DNA of 19,064 nt from a bacterium (GTDB taxonomy: Bacteria > Patescibacteriota > Minisyncoccia > Moranbacterales > UBA2206), in NCBI GenBank assembly GCA_021789395.1, contig JAJYJP010000008.1:1-19064 (forward strand), written 5' to 3'. Every line of letters begins with the position of its first letter. Positions within the stretch are counted from its first letter, which is position 1. Position numbers and translations under genes: made by a program. This document shows positions 1 to 5,228 of the stretch, piece after piece. The notes beneath the pieces are model-generated. The model saw only the letters and a list, made by a program, of their open reading frames with translations. It did no database searches and was not told the origin of the DNA.

Positions 1-1211
1 AACAAAAACACATTATGAACTGGCTGGAATTGCCAGTCTAACAAATATGTTCCACGTGGAACATATTTGCTCATATTCCACACAAACTGCCCAGATCCAA
101 CGCCTAAAAACATATTACTTAAAATTGTTCCTCGTGAAACATTTAAGTATAACAATCTCTCGTTTAAAGATTTAATAAATAGAGAATAAGCGTTGGGTTT
201 TAAAATAATAATCAGAAAAAAAATAATCAGAAAAACCAAACTTGCTTTTTTAAGATAAGATTTATTTGTTCCATGTGGAACTTTTTTTCCAGATCTAAGA
301 GAATTAAAAACAAACCTGATCCTCGCTACAATTGTTCCACGTGGAACACGCAAACTAAAAATGATGAACCCAGCCGCAATTAAAAACCCAAAAATGGCCG
401 ATTTTGAAACAGAAACTAGAAGACCAAGTGCTTGAACTCCAACGATCATTAAAAACACTCTTCTCGATATAAGGAATGATTTTATTCCACGTGGAACTTT
501 TTTAGTGTTTTTAAAACGAAACACATTAAAATAATAAAGGCTTACAACGAGCGAGAATAATAAAAATCCACCCAAAATATTCGGGTGAGGAAATAAACCA
601 TAAGCTCGTATATATTTCTGATTTCTCAAAATTACCTTAGCCACTCCATCAATATTTGGACTAATTAGGCTTTCTTTAAGCCAAAATAATCCTATTGAAT
701 GTTGAATTAAAACTTGCCAAACACCCAAAATCGACTGAATCAAGCCGAGAGCAATTATTATTTCTAACATATGCTTAAATGTTTCACGTGAAACATTTGC
801 AATATAAACATACAGAAGAAACAGCTCAAGCAGCTTAATTGAACTAAACCAAGCAATAAGAGCATTATCAGACCAACCTATTGAAAAAAAAGACCAAGTG
901 ACCAGACTCAAGGGCAAAAGATAAAATGCTAGATCTTTTTTCTTTTTAAATTTACCCCTAGTCAAATCTTTTATTGACAATTTTAATGATTTATTGTTTA
1001 ATGAAAGAAGGCTCCAACTTACTAACGAAAAAAACAGAAAAATATCAGACACATACAAGTATGTGCCGCTATATTCATTGAAAGATCCGTCAATCTGATA
1101 AAAAAATAGAACCTTTCTTATTGATAATGTGAAAGTTGCGAGGAACGCATAAAAAAACCAGACATCCGGTTGAGATTTGAACTTTTTCCATAAACGAGTG
1201 ACTACCGCCAT
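1..1211 (-). CDS. O-antigen ligase/polymerase-like membrane protein (3' end beyond window)
   Basis: An open frame on the minus strand runs from ATG at 1211 through the left edge, giving about 403 codons without a stop. It encodes many hydrophobic segments separated by short basic loops, as in the Wzy/WaaL O-antigen ligase family. Two family hallmarks are visible: RAYGLFPHPNILGG in the middle and GVGSGQF followed by a PVHN motif near the visible end. Family members join or polymerise surface glycans at the outer face of the membrane; the substrate here cannot be told. A TATAAT lies 6 nt upstream of ATG, so the message may be leaderless. Oddly, the hydrophilic loops contain VPRGT-type pentapeptides (residues about 140, 239, 289, 311, 358 and 384), each encoded by a parS-like palindrome. 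Confident as a gene, fairly confident on family. Confidence 0.8.
   Translation of the reverse strand, partial: MAVVTRLWKKFKSQPDVWFFYAFLATFTLSIRKVLFFYQIDGSFNEYSGTYLYVSDIFLFFSLVSWSLLSLNNKSLKLSIKDLTRGKFKKKKDLAFYLLPLSLVTWSFFSIGWSDNALIAWFSSIKLLELFLLYVYIANVSRETFKHMLEIIIALGLIQSILGVWQVLIQHSIGLFWLKESLISPNIDGVAKVILRNQKYIRAYGLFPHPNILGGFLLFSLVVSLYYFNVFRFKNTKKVPRGIKSFLISRRVFLMIVGVQALGLLVSVSKSAIFGFLIAAGFIIFSLRVPRGTIVARIRFVFNSLRSGKKVPHGTNKSYLKKASLVFLIIFFLIIILKPNAYSLFIKSLNERLLYLNVSRGTILSNMFLGVGSGQFVWNMSKYVPRGTYLLDWQFQPVHNVFL
48..63. promoter_or_regulatory. parS-like palindrome 1 (inside coding sequence)
   Basis: TGTTCCACGTGGAACA is a perfect 16-bp palindrome matching a canonical bacterial chromosomal parS form. 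The symmetry extends to 28 bp (42-69). In the overlapping minus-strand gene it encodes VPRGT. Confidence 0.75.
126..141. promoter_or_regulatory. parS-like site 2 (degenerate, inside coding sequence)
   Basis: TGTTCCTCGTGAAACA differs from the parS consensus at the centre (CTCGTG instead of CACGTG). It encodes VSRGT in the same codon phase as the other copies. Confidence 0.5.
267..282. promoter_or_regulatory. parS-like site 3 (degenerate, inside coding sequence)
   Basis: TGTTCCATGTGGAACT has a CATGTG centre and a changed last base. It encodes VPHGT in the same codon phase. Confidence 0.5.
333..348. promoter_or_regulatory. parS-like palindrome 4 (inside coding sequence)
   Basis: TGTTCCACGTGGAACA, a perfect 16-bp palindrome identical to site 1, encoding VPRGT on the minus strand. 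Confidence 0.75.
483..498. promoter_or_regulatory. parS-like site 5 (inside coding sequence)
   Basis: TATTCCACGTGGAACT keeps the 12-bp palindromic core TTCCACGTGGAA with changes at the ends. It encodes VPRGI on the minus strand. Confidence 0.6.
780..795. promoter_or_regulatory. parS palindrome 6 (inside coding sequence)
   Basis: TGTTTCACGTGAAACA is identical to the symmetric parS consensus known from Bacillus and many other bacteria. The palindrome extends to 22 bp (777-798). It encodes VSRET on the minus strand. Confidence 0.8.
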
Positions 1212-1217
1212 GACTTG

Positions 1218-1223
1218 ATTATA
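1218..1223 (-). promoter_or_regulatory. -10 box of the O-antigen ligase-like gene
   Basis: Read on the minus strand this is TATAAT, separated from ATG (1211) by 6 nt. That places the expected start of transcription at or next to the A of ATG. No good -35 box is seen 17 nt upstream. Confidence 0.5.
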
Positions 1224-1250
1224 CTATTTTCGAAAATTTTATGCTATTTA

Positions 1251-1278
1251 TTGACTCCAGCCAAATAATTGTTATCAT
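1251..1278 (+). promoter_or_regulatory. Putative promoter of tRNA-Ala and the following genes
   Basis: TTGACT (1251-1256) and TATCAT (1273-1278) are spaced 16 nt and lie 14 nt upstream of tRNA-Ala. It is divergent from the ligase-like gene. Confidence 0.45.
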
Positions 1279-1292
1279 TAGATAATTAGTCC

Positions 1293-1365
1293 GGGCCTAT
1301 AGCTTAGTTGGTAGAGCGCATCCATGGCATGGATGAGGTCAGGAGTTCGAGTCTCCTTAGGTCCA
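1293..1365 (+). tRNA. tRNA-Ala(GGC)
   Basis: The cloverleaf folds completely. The acceptor GGGCCTA pairs with TAGGTCC and includes the alanine identity pair G3:U70. The anticodon loop is ATGGCAT (anticodon GGC) and the T arm is AGGAG/CTCCT. CCA is not encoded. A protein start codon follows after 11 nt. Confidence 0.95.
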
Positions 1366-1376
1366 CCCAAAATGAA

Positions 1377-1934
1377 ATGGTTATTCAAAAAGACAAAAAC
1401 CTATTTATCATCCCGGGTTGGATGAAATCGGTCAATTTTTATGGAAATTATAATGGATTAGACATTTGGAAAAAAGATTTCGATCTTACCACAAAAATCG
1501 ACACGAAAAATATCGTTAGCCACAGTGCGGGCACAATTTTTGCATTAGTAAATTGGAATTTAAATCCAAACAAAAAAATTAAACTGATTCTGGTTAATCC
1601 TTTGCTTCCCCAAAAAAATTTATTACAATGGTTTTTTAGCTGGCTGCGATTTGCATTCAAAGGGAAAATAAGAATAGATAAGACCATGGGAATAAAACAA
1701 CTTTTTCCTGCAATAAAAAATTTCTCCGCATTATTAAAATTTAATCCCTTAGCAATCGCAGAGAAAATACCCAAAGAAAATCTGACCATCATACGAGGCG
1801 TTAATGATAAGTTTTTTTGTAATGACGACGTGGCAGAAATTATCAGGAATAACGATATAAAGTTAATAGAGATCGAAGGTTTAGGACATGAGTGGAATGA
1901 AAAGTTTTTTGATGCTATCAAAGATGTAATATAA
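1377..1934 (+). CDS. Small alpha/beta-hydrolase-fold protein
   Basis: A 185-residue protein with the nucleophile elbow SHSAG (Ser50 nucleophile), a candidate acid at Asp144 in a GVNDKFF segment and the C-terminal histidine His171 in GLGHEW. The spacing fits a Ser-Asp-His triad of an alpha/beta hydrolase such as the RBBP9/YdeN or BioH-like small esterases; the substrate is unknown. An upstream extension of the frame to 1308 lies inside tRNA-Ala, so ATG 1377 is chosen; it is 11 nt after the tRNA and has no Shine-Dalgarno sequence. No signal peptide is present, so it is probably cytoplasmic. It is followed after 15 nt by tRNA-Arg, so a mixed tRNA-mRNA transcript is likely. Fold call good, function unassigned. 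Confidence 0.8.
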   Translation: MVIQKDKNLFIIPGWMKSVNFYGNYNGLDIWKKDFDLTTKIDTKNIVSHSAGTIFALVNWNLNPNKKIKLILVNPLLPQKNLLQWFFSWLRFAFKGKIRIDKTMGIKQLFPAIKNFSALLKFNPLAIAEKIPKENLTIIRGVNDKFFCNDDVAEIIRNNDIKLIEIEGLGHEWNEKFFDAIKDVI

Positions 1935-1949
1935 GCATAATATTTAACG

Positions 1950-2021
1950 GCCCTTGTAGCTCAATGGATAGAGCAAATCCGTCCTAAGGATGAGATAGAG
2001 GTTCGATTCCTCTCGAGGGCA
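1950..2021 (+). tRNA. tRNA-Arg(CCT)
   Basis: The acceptor GCCCTTG pairs with CGAGGGC, the D arm is GCTC/GAGC, the anticodon loop is GTCCTAA (anticodon CCT) and the T arm is AGAGG/CCTCT. There is an A.G mismatch at the top of the anticodon stem. CCA is not encoded. The cca start codon follows after 9 nt. Confidence 0.93.
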
Positions 2022-2030
2022 CAAAATAAG

Positions 2031-3497
2031 ATGATTAAAAAGATTCCAAAACCAGTTAAAGAAGTTCTTGAAAAACTGGAAAGTTCGGGGTTTGAAGCTT
2101 ATATCGTAGGCGGTTGCGTGCGTGATTTAATAATGGACAGGAACCCAAAAGATTGGGATGTCACCACCAACGCCAAGCCGGAAGAAGTGCAAAAAATTTT
2201 TCCGGACAGTTTTTATGAAAACGAATTCGGAACCGTCGGAGTTAAAGTTGGAAAATTTATTAAAAACGAAGATCAAAACAAAGAACACGACGTAATTGAA
2301 GTAACAACCTTCCGGATCGAATCAAAATATTCCGACAAACGGCGCCCGGACCAAGTGCGCTTCGCCGAAACGCTAGAAGAAGATCTGAGTCGCAGAGATT
2401 TTACAATGAATGCGATTGCATTACGGATTAAGGATTCCGATTTTACCATTATTGATCCGTATGCCGGACAAAAAGATATCGAGAAAAAAATAATTCGGAC
2501 CGTCGGCGATCCGCACGAACGATTCGATGAAGACGCTTTGCGCATGATGCGAGCAGTCCGATTCCATTCCGAGTTGGGATTTGAAATTGAGAAAAATACT
2601 TTTGAAGGGATCAGAAGATGGCACAGACACATGCAACATATTGCGCAAGAAAGAATCAAAGATGAACTCGCTAGAATAATTCTGTCCAACAATCCCGCAG
2701 AGGGAATAGACATGCTGCACAAGACCGGTCTTATGAATTATATTATTCCTGAATTGGAAAAAGGAGTGGGGGTTTCGCAAAATCGCCATCACATTTATAC
2801 TATCTATAAGCACAGCGTCTTGGCTTTGAAATTCTGTCCTTCGAAAAAACTAGAAGTGCGGCTGGCAGCGCTTCTGCATGACATCGCCAAGCCACAGACC
2901 AAGAAAGGGGAAGGAGCGTACGCCACTTTCTACAACCATGACCACGTAGGTGCGCGGATCGCTCGAAAAATTTTGGAACGATTAAGATTTTCCAACGATA
3001 CCACCGAGAAAGTTTCCCTCTTGATCGATAACCATATGTTTTATTATAATCCGGAAGAAGTGTCAGAAAGCTCTGTACGGCGATTAATCAAAAAAGTTGG
3101 CTTGGAAAATATTAAAGACTTGATTGACGTGCGCATCGCCGACCGACTGGGATCAGGCGTTCCGAAAGCCAAGCCCTACAAGCTGCGCCATCTGGAATAC
3201 GTGATCGACAAAGTTTCGCAAGATGCTATTTCAGCAAAGATGTTGAAAATAAACGGAACCGATCTGATGAAAGAATTGAAAATAACGCCCGGACCGAAGA
3301 TCGGAGCGATTCTCGATGTTCTGCTTTCGGAAGTCATCGAAGATGTGACTAAAAATAACCGCGAATATCTTCTAGAACGCGCGAAAGAATTGGAAAAAGA
3401 GGATTTGACAAATTTACGCGGTATGGCGAAAGAAAAGATTGATGAAAAAAAAGAGGAAGAGGACAAGGAGTTAAAGGGAAAACATTGGGTAAAATGA
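2031..3497 (+). CDS. cca: CCA-adding tRNA nucleotidyltransferase / poly(A) polymerase family
   Basis: A 488-residue class II nucleotidyltransferase that adds or repairs the 3' CCA of tRNAs. The head domain shows GGCVRD (27-32) followed by DWD (41-43) carrying the metal-binding aspartates, then RRDFTMNA (about 121-128) and the DEDALRMMRAVRF motif (about 167-178). A second domain is of HD type, with His261 and the HD pair in LLHDIAKP (283-284). The C-terminus is a charged Lys/Glu tail. Family and domain order are typical of CCA enzymes with an HD domain. The role fits the setting: nearly every tRNA in this window lacks an encoded CCA. ATG 2031 lies 9 nt after tRNA-Arg with no clear ribosome binding site. 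The gene ends in TGA, evidence that TGA is a stop in this organism. Confidence 0.93.
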   Translation: MIKKIPKPVKEVLEKLESSGFEAYIVGGCVRDLIMDRNPKDWDVTTNAKPEEVQKIFPDSFYENEFGTVGVKVGKFIKNEDQNKEHDVIEVTTFRIESKYSDKRRPDQVRFAETLEEDLSRRDFTMNAIALRIKDSDFTIIDPYAGQKDIEKKIIRTVGDPHERFDEDALRMMRAVRFHSELGFEIEKNTFEGIRRWHRHMQHIAQERIKDELARIILSNNPAEGIDMLHKTGLMNYIIPELEKGVGVSQNRHHIYTIYKHSVLALKFCPSKKLEVRLAALLHDIAKPQTKKGEGAYATFYNHDHVGARIARKILERLRFSNDTTEKVSLLIDNHMFYYNPEEVSESSVRRLIKKVGLENIKDLIDVRIADRLGSGVPKAKPYKLRHLEYVIDKVSQDAISAKMLKINGTDLMKELKITPGPKIGAILDVLLSEVIEDVTKNNREYLLERAKELEKEDLTNLRGMAKEKIDEKKEEEDKELKGKHWVK

Positions 3498-3512
3498 TAT
3501 TGTATTGCAAAA

Positions 3513-3586
3513 GGATGATTAGCTCAGTTGGTTAGAGCGCACGATTCACATTCGTGAGGTCACTGGTTCGAGTCCAGTATTATCCA
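3513..3586 (+). tRNA. tRNA-Val(CAC)
   Basis: The acceptor GGATGAT pairs with ATTATCC, the anticodon loop is TTCACAT (anticodon CAC) and the T arm is ACTGG/CCAGT. The discriminator is A and CCA is not encoded. It lies 15 nt after cca. Confidence 0.93.
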
Positions 3587-3596
3587 CACAAATTAC

Positions 3597-3667
3597 GGGC
3601 CTATAGTAAAGTGGTATTACACGGCATTCGCATTGCTGGGGCGCGAGTTCGATTCTCGCTAGGTCCA
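3597..3667 (+). tRNA. tRNA-Ala(CGC)
   Basis: The acceptor GGGCCTA/TAGGTCC carries the G3:U70 alanine identity pair, as in the tRNA-Ala(GGC) of this window. The D stem is GTAA/TTAC, the anticodon loop is TTCGCAT (anticodon CGC) and the T arm is GCGAG/CTCGC. Confidence 0.92.
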
Positions 3668-3687
3668 CAAAATTGGAATTTAAAAAT

Positions 3688-4296
3688 ATGGCATCGCAAG
3701 TCGCACACATAATTTACGCCCAGAAATATCTGGAAAAATATCCTTCCACGATCAATAAGGACGACTTTTTATTGGGCTGCGTCTTTCCGGACATCCGACG
3801 GATCGCGGAAAATATTTCCCGCAAAGACACGCATATGCGTTTCAGTCCGCTGGATCTTAATTTCGAAGGGCTGACTTCTTTCCAGGCCGGATGGAAATTC
3901 CATCTGTATTGCGATATGAGACGGGAGGAAATTTTGAATAAATATAGTTTTTATAGCATAAAAGAGACTGACAGTTACTGGAATAATCCGAACAAGCAAT
4001 TGGAAGATGAATTGCTGTATGGAAGTTATAATAATTGGGAAAAGATCGTAACTTATTTCAACAACGTTCCAGAAATCAAGCCGGAATTAAAAATTTCTCA
4101 AGAAACTATTTCTTTGTGGTACGCTATAATTGCGAAGTATTTAGAAAAAAATCCCGACGACAAATCGATCCATATATATCTTTCCAAAATCGGTTTTGAA
4201 TCCGAAGCCGATGGAATGATTCTGATTATTGACAAATTACGAAAAAATGAGAAAGTAATAGAAGTCCTTAAAAAAATACAGAATGAAATAGTTTAA
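3688..4296 (+). CDS. Zinc-dependent phospholipase C-like protein (weak resemblance)
   Basis: A 202-residue protein counted from ATG 3688; a TTG at 3673, only 5 nt after tRNA-Ala, would add five residues. The N-terminal half carries a metal-ligand-like pattern: His7 (VAHIIYA), Asp35 in LGCVFPD, His49 in DTHMRF, and His72/Asp76 in GWKFHLYCD. This order resembles the zinc-dependent phospholipase C / P1 nuclease-like superfamily, which often shows an LG-PD segment followed by spaced histidines and a GxxxHxxxD helix. The second half is helical and charged. No signal peptide is visible, unlike secreted phospholipases, so the substrate is uncertain and this could be an intracellular hydrolase of unknown role. 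The next tRNA starts 1 nt after the stop codon. Confidence 0.72.
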   Translation: MASQVAHIIYAQKYLEKYPSTINKDDFLLGCVFPDIRRIAENISRKDTHMRFSPLDLNFEGLTSFQAGWKFHLYCDMRREEILNKYSFYSIKETDSYWNNPNKQLEDELLYGSYNNWEKIVTYFNNVPEIKPELKISQETISLWYAIIAKYLEKNPDDKSIHIYLSKIGFESEADGMILIIDKLRKNEKVIEVLKKIQNEIV

Positions 4297-4297
4297 A

Positions 4298-4381
4298 GCC
4301 GACGTGGTGAAATTGGCATACACGCATGCTTCAGGTGCATGTGGGGGCGACCCCGTGGAGGTTCAAGTCCTCTCGTCGGCA
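4298..4381 (+). tRNA. tRNA-Leu(CAG)
   Basis: A class II tRNA. The acceptor GCCGACG pairs with CGTCGGC, the anticodon stem is CATGC/GCATG with loop TTCAGGT (anticodon CAG), and a long variable arm follows. The last 17 bases and the next 3 recur at 4484-4503. Confidence 0.95.
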
Positions 4382-4503
4382 CAAGCGTCTTGAACGGGAA
4401 AGGGGTCGGGAAAACGAGAGTTTTTCCGTAGTGGAAGATTGAAACCGCAAGGTTTCAAGGAGTCTCGCCCCGAGACGACGTGAAAGTCCTCTCGTCGGCA
4501 CAA
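4382..4503 (+). mobile_element. Structured element 1 after tRNA-Leu(CAG), ending in a duplicate tRNA 3' end
   Basis: The tRNA 3' end plus flank, AAGTCCTCTCGTCGGCACAA, occurs at 4365-4384 and again at 4484-4503, 119 nt apart. Between the copies are three hairpins: CGGGAAAAC/GTTTTTCCG with a GAGA loop (4407-4428), TTGAAACC/GGTTTCAA with a GCAA loop (4439-4458) and GTCTCG/CGAGAC (4462-4476). CGTCTTG (4386-4392) can also pair with CGAGACG (4471-4477). The 18-mer GAACGGGAAAGGGGTCGG (4392-4409) and the first two hairpins recur in the element after tRNA-Leu(TAG). No protein of its own is seen, so if mobile it would be non-autonomous. Confidence 0.6.
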
Positions 4504-4549
4504 AAAATAATTCATAAACGGAGTGTAGTATACCGGTAGTACGCGCCTC

Positions 4550-4655
4550 CGCCTGCCGAAATTTTCGGGGTATAGTATAGTGGTAGTACGCACGCTTCGG
4601 GTGTGTGTAGCCCCAGTTCGACTCTGGGTACCCCGACCGAAAATTTTTGCAGGCG
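4550..4655. repeat. Inverted-repeat-bounded insert carrying tRNA-Pro(CGG)
   Basis: The left arm (4550-4568) and right arm (4637-4655) are inverted copies matching at 17 of 19 positions. They begin and end with the exact complements CGCCTGC and GCAGGCG. The arms enclose one complete tRNA gene; the last three bases of the left arm overlap its 5' end. The insert lies in the anticodon loop of the outer tRNA-Pro. Confidence 0.65.
4566..4636 (+). tRNA. tRNA-Pro(CGG), nested
   Basis: The acceptor CGGGGTA pairs with TACCCCG, the D stem is GTAT/GTAC, the anticodon stem CACGC/GTGTG carries loop TTCGGGT (anticodon CGG), and the T arm is CCCAG/CTGGG. The cloverleaf is intact. It shares GGTACCCCGAC with the 3' end of the outer interrupted tRNA-Pro (4627-4637 and 4685-4695). 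Confidence 0.92.
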
Positions 4656-4705
4656 AGGGTGGGTGAAGGCTGGGTTCAATTCCCGGTACCCCGACAAAAA
4701 AGAAT

Positions 4706-4999
4706 ATGCAATTAAAATTTGAAAGTATCAAGAGCAGTCCAATAACCCTTTTCCGAAGAGCCGGTTACACGTTCCAAAGAAAAGAAGGCAATGAAATGAG
4801 TTTCATTCGGCCACTAGCACGAGCGGGATTTCCGCGTTTCCATATCTATGCATCCGTTTCCGGAACGATTCTCTCGGTTAACATCCATCTTGATCAAAAA
4901 AAAGAGACTTACGGAACGGGAACTAGACACCACGGCGAATATGAAGACGACGGGGCGCTCAAAACGGAGATCGAAAGATTGAAAAATATTTTTTTATAG
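4706..4999 (+). CDS. Small conserved protein of unknown function
   Basis: A 97-residue protein with a basic N-terminal half (FIRPLARAGFPRFHIYASV), a beta-strand-like segment with LSVNIHLDQK, and a polar stretch with two adjacent histidines (GTRHHGEYEDDG), ending in a short helix. I believe similar small proteins are common in Parcubacteria genomes, but that is recollection, not a search. No catalytic motif can be assigned; the His-His pair and acidic residues could bind metal. There is no signal peptide or membrane segment. ATG 4706 lies 11 nt after the 3' end of the interrupted tRNA-Pro, with only a weak purine run (AAAAAAGAAT) upstream. Translation could begin on an mRNA whose 5' end is produced by tRNA processing. 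Confidence 0.75.
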   Translation: MQLKFESIKSSPITLFRRAGYTFQRKEGNEMSFIRPLARAGFPRFHIYASVSGTILSVNIHLDQKKETYGTGTRHHGEYEDDGALKTEIERLKNIFL

Positions 5000-5013
5000 A
5001 ATTGAAAATTTAT

Positions 5014-5096
5014 GCCCAGGTGGCGGAATTGGTATACGCGCCAGTCTTAGGAACTGGTAGGTTTATCCTGTGGAGGTTCGAGTCCTCTCCTGGGCA
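5014..5096 (+). tRNA. tRNA-Leu(TAG)
   Basis: A class II tRNA. The acceptor GCCCAGG pairs with CCTGGGC, the anticodon stem CCAGT/ACTGG carries loop CTTAGGA (anticodon TAG), and there is a long variable arm. The 3' portion GTCCTCTCCTGGGCAC (5082-5097) is repeated at 5213-5228. Confidence 0.95.
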
Positions 5097-5228
5097 CTAA
5101 ACATTTAATTGAGGACGAGAACGGGAAAGGGGTCGGAAAACGGGAGTTTTCCGCTGGAGGAAAGTTTTGAAAACCGTGGGTTTTCAAAGAGGAACGAAGT
5201 GACGAGTGAGATGTCCTCTCCTGGGCAC
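5097..5228 (+). mobile_element. Structured element 2 after tRNA-Leu(TAG), ending in a duplicate tRNA 3' end
   Basis: GTCCTCTCCTGGGCAC occurs at 5082-5097 and 5213-5228, 131 nt apart. Between them lies GAACGGGAAAGGGGTCGG (5119-5136), identical to the element after tRNA-Leu(CAG). Hairpin CGGAAAAC/GTTTTCCG with a GGGA loop (5134-5153) and hairpin TTTGAAAACC/GGTTTTCAAA (5166-5188) follow in the same order. GAGGAC (5111-5116) can also pair with GTCCTC of the second repeat (5213-5218). The element ends directly against the rluD start codon. Confidence 0.62.

Larger units (their letters stand above)
4519..4694 (+). pseudogene. tRNA-Pro interrupted in its anticodon loop (host of a nested tRNA)
   Basis: The two ends together form a tRNA-Pro cloverleaf. 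The acceptor CGGAGTG (4519-4525) pairs with TACCCCG (4687-4693) with one A.C mismatch. The D arm GTAT/GTAC spans 4528-4542. The anticodon stem CGCCT (4544-4548) pairs with GGGTG (4661-4665). The variable region is AAGG and the T arm is CTGGG/CCCGG (4670-4686). The 5' half matches the nested tRNA-Pro at 23 of 29 positions. The anticodon loop is split by 106 nt (4550-4655). Rejoining would leave an AGG-like anticodon without U33, so it may be dead unless processed differently. Confidence 0.65.

Noticed and set aside
48..795. CRISPR array
   Set aside because: The repeats are short palindromes inside a continuous coding frame, with irregular spacing and no cas genes.
1308..1376. N-terminal extension of the alpha/beta hydrolase frame
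   Set aside because: It lies within the tRNA-Ala(GGC) gene; the protein motifs begin after ATG 1377.
4382..4503. Group I intron or self-cleaving ribozyme
   Set aside because: The unit is too short for a group I intron, lies after rather than inside the tRNA, and I could not match the conserved core of any known small ribozyme.
4363..4731. Minus-strand open frames across 4363-4731
   Set aside because: They run through tRNA-Leu, the structured element and both tRNA-Pro genes; the peptides are antisense readings of tRNA sequences.
5109..5228. Upstream start for rluD adding 40 residues
   Set aside because: The extra codons come from the tRNA-linked element and the duplicated tRNA 3' end; the S4 domain starts after ATG 5229.
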